Shown in pieces: positions 56,239-63,831 of a DNA stretch of 64,000 bases. Position 1 is the first letter of the stretch, and every line of letters begins with the position of its first letter. Under the pieces are notes generated by a model, which was given only the letters and a program-made list of their open reading frames with translations, was not told the origin of the DNA and searched no databases. The stretch is from an uncultured Methylophaga sp. (lineage in GTDB: Bacteria; Pseudomonadota; Gammaproteobacteria; GCF-002020875): NCBI GenBank assembly GCA_937877715.1, contig CALEHW010000024.1, positions 48,944-112,943 on the forward strand. The letters run 5' to 3'. Both the position numbers and the translations under genes were made by a program.

Positions 56239-57558
56239 ATGGCGAATAAGAAAATATGTCTCAACCGTAGTGTGGAGTCAGGCGACCATCAGCAGATGGA
56301 TGATGACATGGTTGTGCTTCCTGTGGTCGAGGGAAGCTATGGGCCGGACGTGATTGACGTTCAGCAACTCTATCAAGAGACTGGAATGTTCACCTACGAT
56401 CCTGGTTATCTGTCTACTGCCAGTTGTCGTAGCAGTATCACCTACATTGATGGTGACAAGGGAGAGCTCTTCTATCGGGGTTACACAATTGAGGAGCTGG
56501 CGGAGAAGAGTAGTTATCTGGAGACCTGTTATCTGCTGCTCGATGGGGAGTTGCCGACAGCCAGTGAGCTTGCAGATTTTGAGACTATCATCAAGGATCA
56601 CACCATGGTCAATGAGGCGATTCGTCGTTTCTACGAGGGAATGCGCTACGATGCACACCCCATGGCCACCACCCTAGGTGTGGTTGGTGCACTTTCCGCC
56701 TTCTATCATGACTCGATAGATGTCCGCAATTCAACCCACCGTAAAATCTCGGCACATCGGTTGATTGCGAAGATGCCGACAATTGCCGCCTACAGTTATA
56801 AATACTCAGTGGGGCAACCGTTCATGTATCCGGACAACAGTCTTGGCTATGCCGAGAACTTCCTCCACATGATGTTTGCAATGCCCTCGTTTGACTATCA
56901 GGTAAATCCGGTTGCAGCCAAGGCGATGGATCTGATCTTTATTCTTCATGCTGACCATGAGCAGAATGCCAGCACCTCAACAGTTCGTCTGGCCGGCAGC
57001 TCCGGCACCAATCCATTTGCATCCATCGCCGCAGGTATCGCCTCACTCTGGGGTCCCGCACACGGTGGTGCCAACGAGGCTGTAATCAATATGCTGGAGG
57101 AGATTGGCTCCAAGTCGGCAATTCCGTCATATGTGGAGCGGGCCAAATCAAAAGATGATCCATTCCGACTTATGGGATTTGGCCATAGGGTTTACAAGCA
57201 CTACGATCCACGTGCCCGCATCATTCGCGAGGCCTGTCACGATGTGCTGGATGCGCTGGATCAGAAAGATACGCCACTATTTGAGGCGGCTCTGGAGCTG
57301 GAGCGCATCGCCCTGGAGGATGAGTACTTTGTGAAGAGAAAACTATATCCTAATGTCGACTTCTACTCCGGACTTATCCTTAAAGCCCTGGGTATTCCAC
57401 TCAATATGTTTACCGTGATCTTTGCAATGGCCCGTACGGTTGGATGGATCGCGCAGTGGAGTGAGATGCTGGATGATCCATCACAGCGGATTGGTCGTCC
57501 TCGTCAACTCTATACAGGAGCAACTCCGCGCCCCTATGCCGATATAGGAGAGAGGTGA
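56239..57558 (+). CDS. gltA: Citrate synthase
   Basis: The 439 residues include the catalytic residues His in [17 protein letters not shown], His in [14 protein letters not shown] and Asp in [12 protein letters not shown]. The N-terminal domain of type II hexameric enzymes is present ([30 protein letters not shown]). It condenses acetyl-CoA with oxaloacetate. A TTGCAC-16 bp-TAATCT promoter-like pair lies at 56174-56201, and a bidirectional terminator follows the gene. Confidence 0.97.
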   Translation: MANKKICLNRSVESGDHQQMDDDMVVLPVVEGSYGPDVIDVQQLYQETGMFTYDPGYLSTASCRSSITYIDGDKGELFYRGYTIEELAEKSSYLETCYLLLDGELPTASELADFETIIKDHTMVNEAIRRFYEGMRYDAHPMATTLGVVGALSAFYHDSIDVRNSTHRKISAHRLIAKMPTIAAYSYKYSVGQPFMYPDNSLGYAENFLHMMFAMPSFDYQVNPVAAKAMDLIFILHADHEQNASTSTVRLAGSSGTNPFASIAAGIASLWGPAHGGANEAVINMLEEIGSKSAIPSYVERAKSKDDPFRLMGFGHRVYKHYDPRARIIREACHDVLDALDQKDTPLFEAALELERIALEDEYFVKRKLYPNVDFYSGLILKALGIPLNMFTVIFAMARTVGWIAQWSEMLDDPSQRIGRPRQLYTGATPRPYADIGER

Positions 57559-57583
57559 GTGCTTGCCCGCTGTCTACAGACGT

Positions 57584-57610
57584 AAAAAAACCCGCAACAG
57601 CGGGTTTTTT
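57584..57610. terminator. Bidirectional rho-independent terminator, gltA / HU-like gene
   Basis: A7, then CCCGC-AACA-GCGGG, then T6: a compact stem with A- and T-tracts on both sides, able to terminate the convergent gltA and HU-like transcripts. Confidence 0.85.
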
Positions 57611-57629
57611 ATAGGAGTGGTGTAATCTC

Positions 57630-57956
57630 TTACACGGCATCCTTCAATGCTTTTGCTGCAGTAATTTTCAGCGCATTATGTGCAGGCTTGGCAGAGATTG
57701 TAATGCTCTCACCGGTCTGTGGGTTACGACCCTCACGAGCCTTGGTCGCCTTTTTCTTATAGCGCTTGATGGTCATGATTCCAGGCAGTGAGAATCTACC
57801 TGCAGAACGTGGCTTGATGTGACGTTCGATGATGATGCCCAGGCTGGACAGAACATCAGAAACAGCTTTCTTGGAAAGGCCGGTATCCTCAGCGATAGTG
57901 GTGATGGTTTGGGCTTTGGTGAAAGCATCTTTTACAGCGGTTGTCTTGGGTGCCAT
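57630..57956 (-). CDS. HU/IHF-family DNA-binding protein
   Basis: A 108-residue protein with the histone-like architecture: AEDTGLSKKAVSDVLSSLGIIIERHI helices, then the DNA-binding beta arm KKKATKAREGRNPQTGESITISAKPAHNALKITAAKAL. The GRNPQTGE...P signature is diagnostic for HU/IHF, with Ala replacing one common Lys. It is longer than HU (90 residues) because of a 15-residue N-terminal extension. GGAG lies before the ATG. Its exact role (HU-like or specialised) is unknown. Confidence 0.88.
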   Translation of the reverse strand: MAPKTTAVKDAFTKAQTITTIAEDTGLSKKAVSDVLSSLGIIIERHIKPRSAGRFSLPGIMTIKRYKKKATKAREGRNPQTGESITISAKPAHNALKITAAKALKDAV

Positions 57957-58347
57957 TGCAGCGTCTCTCCTTCTTTCGTTTAAAATAATGTCCTGTCTGC
58001 CGGTCGTGCATGAGTCATTAGTGGAAGACCATGAATATACAGGATCCTGAATTCTCTACTCTTTGGGGGTAAATGTGAAGTGTTTTTTCTGCTATTTTCG
58101 TAAAAAAATCGGGCCGCACTGTGTATCATCACTCCTCCGTAACCATGAGCCGCGAGACCCAGTAATTTAACAGATGATATCGCCTCTATGACATTGTTAC
58201 GGCTCTCTGTGTATACTTATAATGCTTGTTATGCTGAGTTCAGCTATTGAGATTATGATGAGGGAGTGAAAAATCCCTATACCGCAACCCTCTGTCGGAC
58301 CCTGCTTCCGGAGGGTCGGATCGATCTGGACTGTGGGCAGTAACCGG
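57957..58347. other. 391-bp intergenic region between HU-like gene and lipase gene
   Basis: No convincing gene. It contains a + strand promoter-like TTGTTA-18 bp-TATAAT (58194-58223) followed by two hairpins, AGGGA/TCCCT (58261-58278) and GACCCT/AGGGTC (58298-58317). A short open frame from GTG 58267 (25 codons) is poorly supported. The region could encode a small RNA ending near the 58335 palindrome. Confidence 0.3.
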
Positions 58348-58356
58348 TTACTGCCC
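58335..58356. repeat. 22-bp perfect palindrome at the lipase 3' end
   Basis: GGGCAGTAACC-GGTTACTGCCC is self-complementary with no loop. The lipase stop codon (TAA on the - strand) lies inside it. It may be a protein-binding operator or part of a termination structure. Confidence 0.7.
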
Positions 58357-59211
58357 GGCAGCAATATCCCCCAACAGGGTTCCCAGTAGGTACCCGTCCT
58401 GCATGGTGATGCGGTGCAGCGCCAGTGTTGGAATGGTGACGGCACGTCCATATTGTCCATCCACCCCCTCTCTCAAGGCAACAATATTATTCATGTCCTG
58501 ACTCCAGAATGGGACCAGCGCCTCTCTCACCTTGGAGGGGGGCTGTCTGCGAATAATCGAGAAGTATGCAATATCAGGATGAGGTTGTCGGTTCAACCAG
58601 TGGAGCATAGTGCCGGGATGAGCCAGCATAAGTCCTTTGATCATCGGTCGTGACTTTCTCAGCACCTTGTACTTCTTGTGTGCCATCATTTTCGGAACTA
58701 GGCGAAAAGGGTATGGCAGGGTGGCAAGATCATATGCCAGGTTTGCATAAGGGCTACCCAGATGTGGGGCAGCAACCGTGATCAGCGCCTTGATGTTGGG
58801 TACACTATTGCGCACTACAACCATGCGAGTGACAACCCCTCCGGCAGAGTGACCGATCAGGTAGATCGGTTCGCCAGGATGGTTATCCGAGAGGGCAACC
58901 AGCATCTTCTCCAACAGATCGGCCTGTTGCTCAAGAGGGATCAGGGTTGGGATATCGGCCAGATAGAGGATACGGTTGCCGCGATTCTTTTGCTGTGGTC
59001 TTGAGATCATCACCCCAGTGGGTCCACCCACCTGGGCCCGTCCAGCACGCTCCCATCCAAGCTCTTGTAGCGCATCCACTGCACCACTGCGTTCCCACGA
59101 TGAGCTACTCTTGAGCAGGCCGTGGAGCAGTACCGCAACGTCTGCATGGGCCGCTCCGCCAGAGAGTAGTGTGAGCACAAGCGAGATGGTAGTAATAAGC
59201 CTGATCTTCAT
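58348..59211 (-). CDS. Secreted alpha/beta-hydrolase, lipase-like
   Basis: A 287-residue protein with a Sec signal peptide (ITTISLVLTLLSGGAAHA; cleavage near residue 23). VAVLLHGLLKSSSSW is the oxyanion-hole HG region and LIGHSAGGVVTRM the nucleophile elbow (G-x-S-x-G, about residue 120); a later His/Asp should complete the triad. It is probably an exported esterase or PGAP1/lipase-class-2-like enzyme. The substrate cannot be told. It overlaps a perfect palindrome at its stop codon. Confidence 0.8.
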   Translation of the reverse strand: MKIRLITTISLVLTLLSGGAAHADVAVLLHGLLKSSSSWERSGAVDALQELGWERAGRAQVGGPTGVMISRPQQKNRGNRILYLADIPTLIPLEQQADLLEKMLVALSDNHPGEPIYLIGHSAGGVVTRMVVVRNSVPNIKALITVAAPHLGSPYANLAYDLATLPYPFRLVPKMMAHKKYKVLRKSRPMIKGLMLAHPGTMLHWLNRQPHPDIAYFSIIRRQPPSKVREALVPFWSQDMNNIVALREGVDGQYGRAVTIPTLALHRITMQDGYLLGTLLGDIAAGQ

Positions 59212-59237
59212 GACTTCACCATTCTATCAGTTCAGCC

Positions 59238-60011
59238 TTAGAGCCTGAAAATTTCCCCCACATTTTTAGTGGTCTGGTTGGCAATCTCCTGTACCGTCTC
59301 TCCACGCAGGTCGGCAACAGTCTTGGCAATTGCCGGAAGCTGTTCGGGGCTGTTTCTCTCCCCCTTGGCCCAACTGGGAGAGAGGTCTGGGGCATCAGTC
59401 TCCAGTGCGATGGACTCCAGTGGAATCTCCCTTATAGTTCTGTGCAGTTTGTGTGCATTGAGATGTGTGGCAACGCCACCAACGCCGATTAGAAAACCCT
59501 CTTTAATGTATTGTAGGGCCTGCTCCAGACTTCCGCTGAAAGCGTGCACTATGCCGCGATGGTGGTTGTGGTTGCGCAGTAGCTCAATGACATCCTGGTG
59601 CGCCTTGCGCACATGGAGCAGAAGGGGGCGCTGGTGACGTGACGCGATTGCCAGCTGCTCGATAAACAGTGTCAGTTGCCTGTCACGATCGATCTCTGAG
59701 GGGTAGTAGTCGAGCCCTATCTCACCAACGGCCACTATCTCTGGGGTAGTGGTCAGAATCGAGTCCAGTGCAGATAGATCATCCTCACTGTGTTGCTCCA
59801 GAAACAGTGGATGCAGCCCGACAGCCGCGCTCAATGATCTATGTTTGCTGCTATAGAGAAGTGCATGTTCCCATTGGAAACGACTTACCCCGGGGAGTAT
59901 CAGGTGTTGAATGTTAAGCTCCCCGCAGCGCTGAAGAATAGCATCACGATCACCATCAAAGAGCGGGAAATCCAGGTGGCAGTGTGAATCAATTAGCGGG
60001 CAGCTTTCCAT
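59238..60011 (-). CDS. TatD-family metal-dependent deoxyribonuclease
   Basis: A 257-residue TIM-barrel hydrolase. Metal ligands: His pair in LIDSHCHLDFP, Glu in VGEIGLDYYP, His in LLLHVRKA, His in GIVHAFSGS and Asp in LETDAPDL. YjjV/TatD homologues are 3'-5' DNases or DNA-repair enzymes. It follows the lipase gene on the same strand with a 26-bp gap. TatD versus YjjV is not resolved here. Confidence 0.9.
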   Translation of the reverse strand: MESCPLIDSHCHLDFPLFDGDRDAILQRCGELNIQHLILPGVSRFQWEHALLYSSKHRSLSAAVGLHPLFLEQHSEDDLSALDSILTTTPEIVAVGEIGLDYYPSEIDRDRQLTLFIEQLAIASRHQRPLLLHVRKAHQDVIELLRNHNHHRGIVHAFSGSLEQALQYIKEGFLIGVGGVATHLNAHKLHRTIREIPLESIALETDAPDLSPSWAKGERNSPEQLPAIAKTVADLRGETVQEIANQTTKNVGEIFRL

Positions 60012-60060
60012 TCGATTTTGTTACGCTATTGCCGCCAGATACATTACATTGCCTCTTCAG

Positions 60061-60074
60061 TTGATGAACATCAA
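60061..60074 (+). promoter_or_regulatory. FNR/Dnr-type operator upstream of the hemerythrin gene
   Basis: TTGAT-GAAC-ATCAA is a perfect match to the FNR/Anr/Dnr consensus TTGATNNNNATCAA. It lies about 80 bp before the hemerythrin start; a TATACT box at 60130 could be the -10. Oxygen- or NO-responsive induction of the next three genes is inferred. Confidence 0.65.
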
Positions 60075-60152
60075 ATCTCAGATGAAGAAGCGCTGGATGA
60101 AGATGGTGCAGCATGATGAAATGTGACGTTATACTTTTTACTGGATACTATC

Positions 60153-60587
60153 ATGGAACAGATATCTACCGTTATGGCTCACCATCATCGTGTATGTGAT
60201 GAGGAGTTCTCCAAAATGGAGAATTCGGTGTCAGCTGGAGATTGGGACAGAGCAGATGAGGCATGGACTTCATTTTGCGCCAACCTGCTCAACCACTTCG
60301 CAAGTGAGGAGGAGACCCTCTTTCCTGCCTTTGAGGAGGCGAGTGGAAATAGTCAGGGTCCAACCGTGGTTATGAGGATGGAGCATGAACAGATGCGCTC
60401 GCTGCTTGACGGATTGAAGAACGCCATGGAGATCAGAGAGGTCGAGCAGGTTCTCGGTATCTCTGATACCCTGATGATGATGATTCAACAGCACAACATG
60501 AAAGAGGAGCATATTCTCTACCCCATGATTGACGATGTACTGCAGCAGCCTGCAGAGATTATAGAGAAGCTCAATCTTGCAGCATGA
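60153..60587 (+). CDS. Hemerythrin-like HHE-domain protein
   Basis: About 144 residues of four-helix-bundle hemerythrin type. Iron-binding His/Glu appear in MAHHHRVCDEEF, LLNHFASEEETLFPAFEE, MRMEHEQMRSLLDGL and QQHNMKEEHILYPMID. The upstream in-frame start (60123) is possible, but MEQISTVMAHHHR is more typical. HHE proteins bind O2 or repair NO-damaged Fe-S centres (YtfE-like), and this one has neighbours of the NO/denitrification type. Confidence 0.85.
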   Translation: MEQISTVMAHHHRVCDEEFSKMENSVSAGDWDRADEAWTSFCANLLNHFASEEETLFPAFEEASGNSQGPTVVMRMEHEQMRSLLDGLKNAMEIREVEQVLGISDTLMMMIQQHNMKEEHILYPMIDDVLQQPAEIIEKLNLAA

Positions 60588-60852
60588 TGGCGAAATAGTC
60601 TGTGATGTTCAGGAGCTTCCAGCCCCGGAACCAATGCAGAAGATTCTAGAGGCTGTTGCCGATCTTGGTGAGGGGAAGTATGTGCGGATGATGCATCGCA
60701 TGGAACCCTATCCACTCTATCCTGTACTGGAGGATATGGGTTTTCAACACCTGCTCCACCTGAGTGGCGAGGCCCCTTATGAGATCATGATTTACAAGGG
60801 TGATGATGCGCTGGCGTTGAAGCGTGTGGAGGCGGTCTGCGGTCAGTCATAA
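60577..60852 (+). CDS. DUF2249-domain protein
   Basis: The 91 residues include VCDVQELPAPEPMQKILEAV...YVRMMHRMEPYPLYPVLEDMGF, the DUF2249 pattern (TusA-like fold). The only start with a plausible position is TTG 60577, overlapping the hemerythrin gene by 11 bp, suggesting coupled translation. DUF2249 proteins recur next to hemerythrin, NnrS and NO-related genes in denitrifiers; the function is unknown. Confidence 0.8.
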   Translation: MQHDGEIVCDVQELPAPEPMQKILEAVADLGEGKYVRMMHRMEPYPLYPVLEDMGFQHLLHLSGEAPYEIMIYKGDDALALKRVEAVCGQS

Positions 60853-60872
60853 CAGGCAAAGGGGATGAGGTT

Positions 60873-62198
60873 ATGATCAGCACAGCACATATCTCGGTAG
60901 AGAATGCCCCGCCTATTCAGGAGCCGTTCCGTTTTATTCTTACCGCTCCTCTGTTCGGAGCGCTGTTCTCGTTGGTGTTTCTATTTTACGGCCCCGAGTT
61001 AATAAGCAACCGCTGGAATCCAGAGTTGATCGGTACACTGCACCTGATCAATATTGGAGTGTTGATGATGATCACAACCGGGGTACTGTTTCAGACCCTT
61101 CCGGTTATTGGGGGGATTCAATTCCCCATGCAGAGAGTAGCGTCATGGCTGATCTACCTTGCATTGACAGCTGGAGGAGTGCTCTATTTTGTTGGTTTTC
61201 TTCTGCTAGAGCCAAAATTGCTAATGTCGGCTGGTGTGGTTCTTGCTGCCGGAATAATCCCCTATCTGTTGCTGTTTGCGGTTGGGATTTTTGGCATAAG
61301 GCGCCCACCGGAGATTATCTATCTGATCCGTTACTCACTCCTGTTTCTATTGTTGTTGACCGGATTAGGGGTAACACTGCTGTTTGGGTGGGGGGGGGCA
61401 GAATTTGGGGTGCAGCGTCAGTGGACAGATGTTCATGCAGTCTGGGGGCTGGGGGGGTGGTTTACCACACTGCTGATGGGTACAAGTTTTCAGATGATAC
61501 CGATGTTTCAGGTTACCCCAGACTTCCCTCAGTGGATCAGAAAGTGGGCTGTTCCGCTGGTGGCACTCTCGCTGCTGTTGTGGGGGGGGGGGGTAATATT
61601 CCAGTTAGGACAGAGCTGGACAACCCCGCTTCTTGTAGTGGCGGCAGTAGTGATGTCGATCTATGCCATAATCACACTTACGATACTCTCTAGACGAAAA
61701 CGGAAACTATTCGATGCAACAGTCTACCTGTGGAGGCTGGCCATGACATCATTGGCAGCAGGATCGTTGTCCCTGATTTTTTCTCTACTGTTTATGGATA
61801 CCATTCTAGGGTGGCTGGCAATCCTCTGGATCTTTGGCTTTCTGCTCCCAATGATATCAGGCACTCTGATGAAGATTGCTCCATTCCTTGTCTTCCTCCA
61901 CCTGCAGCAGAGGGTAATCAAGGCTCCCAATCTGGGAGGTGACGGCTCCTCGCCACTGGATAATCTGGCAAACATTCCAAATATATTTCAGATTGTCCCC
62001 ACTAAATGGTCCAAAGTTTTACTAATATTCTTTCTGTTTTCAATGGTCGCTTGGGGTGCCACCGCACTGCTCCCTTCGCTTGTATATCTGGTTGGTGCGT
62101 CACTGCTGCTATATTTTCTGTGGATGACACGAATAGTTTTCAGTTGTTACAGGCTCTACTGGATCAAACTGGCAGAGTTTGGACTAGAAAATACGTAA
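60873..62198 (+). CDS. NnrS-like 12-TM heme-copper-related membrane protein
   Basis: A 441-residue polytopic protein with about 12 helices. His residues in helix contexts (TLHLINIGVLMMITTGVLFQ, VHAVWGLGGWFTTLLMGTSFQMIP) suggest heme/metal binding like NnrS or NorB-like proteins. It is the third gene of the FNR-box cluster. Tracts G9 (61390-61398), G7 (61451-61457) and G12 (61582-61593) lie in the coding sequence and could mediate slipped-strand frameshifting. Family naming (NnrS-like) is by topology and context. Confidence 0.7.
   Translation: MISTAHISVENAPPIQEPFRFILTAPLFGALFSLVFLFYGPELISNRWNPELIGTLHLINIGVLMMITTGVLFQTLPVIGGIQFPMQRVASWLIYLALTAGGVLYFVGFLLLEPKLLMSAGVVLAAGIIPYLLLFAVGIFGIRRPPEIIYLIRYSLLFLLLLTGLGVTLLFGWGGAEFGVQRQWTDVHAVWGLGGWFTTLLMGTSFQMIPMFQVTPDFPQWIRKWAVPLVALSLLLWGGGVIFQLGQSWTTPLLVVAAVVMSIYAIITLTILSRRKRKLFDATVYLWRLAMTSLAAGSLSLIFSLLFMDTILGWLAILWIFGFLLPMISGTLMKIAPFLVFLHLQQRVIKAPNLGGDGSSPLDNLANIPNIFQIVPTKWSKVLLIFFLFSMVAWGATALLPSLVYLVGASLLLYFLWMTRIVFSCYRLYWIKLAEFGLENT
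61582..61593 (+). repeat. Poly-G12 tract in the NnrS-like gene
   Basis: Twelve consecutive G residues encode the Gly run in LLLWGGGVIF (about residue 236). A change of one G would shift the frame and truncate the protein in its middle, a pattern seen in phase-variable genes. Confidence 0.7.
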
Positions 62199-62279
62199 AT
62201 CTACGTATTTCCATTCTCCCAGTCTCCACGGTATTATCTCTAGCGTCTTAGCAGACGTTGTGAGATTCCTTCCTAAATT

Positions 62280-62306
62280 GCCCTGCCAATGATGGCGGGC
62301 TTTTTT
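62280..62306 (+). terminator. Rho-independent terminator after the NnrS-like gene
   Basis: GCCC and GCC (with a bulged T between) pair with GGC and GGGC around AATGAT, followed by six T. It closes the hemerythrin-DUF2249-NnrS-like transcript. Confidence 0.8.
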
Positions 62307-62408
62307 GTCTATATACGTGGAGGGTGGGGAGCATGAATATTGCTGCTTAAAAAAAAGGCAATATGCTCTGTTGTGAAAATGGGTTGAGAGGAGTACGGAG
62401 AAGCATGG

Positions 62409-62443
62409 TTGTCCACAATGTTATCCACAGGTTGTGTGGAGAA
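62409..62443 (+). promoter_or_regulatory. Cluster of DnaA-box-like sites
   Basis: TTGTCCACA (62409), the perfect TTATCCACA (62421) and the reverse TGTGGAGAA (62435, one mismatch) occur within 35 bp. A fourth near-match is at 62632. An AT-rich stretch adjoins. Confidence 0.45.
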
Positions 62444-62534
62444 CACCATTTCTACTTTTTGCTTTATGTGATTAGGAAATGGAACAATAATTCAAATCAC
62501 AAAAATCACGTAACTAACTGAATACAGGCTGATC

Positions 62535-62562
62535 CATCAACTATTTTTGCGAATAGTTGATG
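62535..62562. repeat. Perfect 11-bp stem inverted repeat
   Basis: CATCAACTATT pairs with AATAGTTGATG across TTTGCG. No T-run follows, so it is either an operator or an RNA hairpin. It is far (more than 200 bp) from the cupin start. Confidence 0.65.
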
Positions 62563-62680
62563 TTGACTATAAGTTGTTGTTTTGTTGACGCGGCTCACTA
62601 TTTTTAGGATTTGTATCATCAGCTCTTTCTAATATCCACAGCCAACACATTTTCATAGCACACAAACATTAAACTAAATA

Positions 62681-62722
62681 GTCTCCGGTAAACCTAGGAA
62701 AGACCAGGTTTAGAACGGAGAC
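62681..62722 (+). promoter_or_regulatory. Two-segment hairpin in the cupin leader
   Basis: GTCTCCG pairs with CGGAGAC and TAAACCT with AGGTTTA, separated by a 1x3 internal loop and closed by a 10-base loop: 14 bp in all. It ends about 53 bp before the cupin ATG. It is a candidate leader RNA element or operator. Confidence 0.5.
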
Positions 62723-62775
62723 AATTGTGCCTGATATGGGATTGCTTACCAAATGTGGGCTAAACTTGATCTGTC

Positions 62776-63090
62776 ATGAACAACCTACTAACTTCCTTGC
62801 CTGATCATGTTGACCATGAGCGATTAGATGAGATTCTGCGTCAAGATAACATAAGGATCGAGCGCATACTCTCGCAGGGGCACACTTCACCCAAAACTGG
62901 TTGGTATGATCAAGAAGAGAATGAGTGGGTTGTTGTTCTGCAGGGGAGCGGGGAAATTACCTTTGAGGATGGTGACAAGGCTCAGTTACAACCAGGCGAT
63001 CATATCAACATTCCTGCTCACCGAAGGCACAAGGTCTCATGGACGGACCCTGATAACTTCACTATTTGGTTGGCTGTATTTTATCAGTAG
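62776..63090 (+). CDS. Cupin-domain protein
   Basis: A 104-residue single-domain cupin_2 protein. The first motif is in EWVVVLQGSGEITFEDGD and the second in LQPGDHINIPAHRRHKVSW, with the His/Glu pattern typical of a metal site. The substrate is unknown. Its stop is immediately followed by the transporter ATG (TAGATG), so the two genes are co-transcribed. Confidence 0.85.
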   Translation: MNNLLTSLPDHVDHERLDEILRQDNIRIERILSQGHTSPKTGWYDQEENEWVVVLQGSGEITFEDGDKAQLQPGDHINIPAHRRHKVSWTDPDNFTIWLAVFYQ

Positions 63091-63831
63091 ATGACTGAGA
63101 TCCTTACGAATAACGAACTACTGTTCTGTGCGGTGGTTTTATTGGTAGCATACTTTGTGCGCGGGATTACAGGGTTTGGTTCAGCCTTGATTGCTGTACC
63201 TTTGATGTCTCTGGTGTTGCCGGTAACCGTAGTTGTGCCAGTGGTTATATTGCTTGATTATTTTGGGTCGCTATCCCATGGTTTTCACCATAGAAAACAG
63301 GTTCAGTGGCGTGAAATCTTCCCATTAACGCCGTTTACTCTGTCTGGAATCATAGCGGCACTCTACCTGATGAAAACAGTAGAACCAGGGGTTCTGACCA
63401 TTGCACTTGGCGTTTTTATCATTATCTATGCCATTTATGCCCTATTGCCACTGGATATACCGACAAAATCAAAGTGGTGGGCAGCACCCCTTGGTTTTCT
63501 TGCCGGGTTGGTTGGTACAACATTTGGCACAGGAGGTCCTTTTATAGTGATTTACTTGACCTTAAGAAAACTGGAGAAGCTTCCTTTTAGGGGAACTATA
63601 GCAACCATATTTCTGTTAGATGGCGGCATGCGCCTGATGGGTTATACATTTTCTGGTTTTTACAGCTTTGAGTTATTAATGTGGACTCTGCTATCCCTAC
63701 CAATCATGGCTCTGGGTATGTGGCTTGGTGGACATATCCATACTGGATTGAGTCAACAACGCTTTGTTCAGATTGTTAGTGTTGTATTACTGGGTAGTGG
63801 TACAGCGCTATTGATGAAGGCATTGATGTGA
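63091..63831 (+). CDS. TauE/SafE-family membrane transporter
   Basis: The 246 residues have eight predicted helices and the family signatures VRGITGFGSALIAVPLMSLVLP near the N-terminus and GFLAGLVGTTFGTGGPFIVIYLTLRKL in the middle. TauE/SafE proteins export sulfite, sulfoacetate or related anions. The substrate here is not determined; the neighbouring cupin may process it. Confidence 0.85.
   Translation: MTEILTNNELLFCAVVLLVAYFVRGITGFGSALIAVPLMSLVLPVTVVVPVVILLDYFGSLSHGFHHRKQVQWREIFPLTPFTLSGIIAALYLMKTVEPGVLTIALGVFIIIYAIYALLPLDIPTKSKWWAAPLGFLAGLVGTTFGTGGPFIVIYLTLRKLEKLPFRGTIATIFLLDGGMRLMGYTFSGFYSFELLMWTLLSLPIMALGMWLGGHIHTGLSQQRFVQIVSVVLLGSGTALLMKALM

Larger units (their letters stand above)
62199..62775. 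other. 577-bp structured intergenic region
   Basis: No gene is supported. The region holds, in order, the terminator at 62280, a DnaA-box-like cluster (62409-62443, with a further ATATCCACA at 62632), an AT-rich stretch (62450-62520), the 11-bp stem hairpin at 62535-62562, and the two-part hairpin at 62681-62722 just before the cupin gene. Confidence 0.6.

Noticed and set aside
58267..58344. 25-codon ORF starting at GTG 58267
   Set aside because: The Shine-Dalgarno-like GAGGGA abuts the GTG with no spacing, and the peptide has no recognisable feature. The segment is better explained by RNA hairpins.
62199..62775. Chromosomal replication origin at the DnaA-box cluster
   Set aside because: No dnaA, dnaN, gidA/mnmG, parAB or rpmH nearby, and only one perfect box; reported as a DnaA-binding candidate only.
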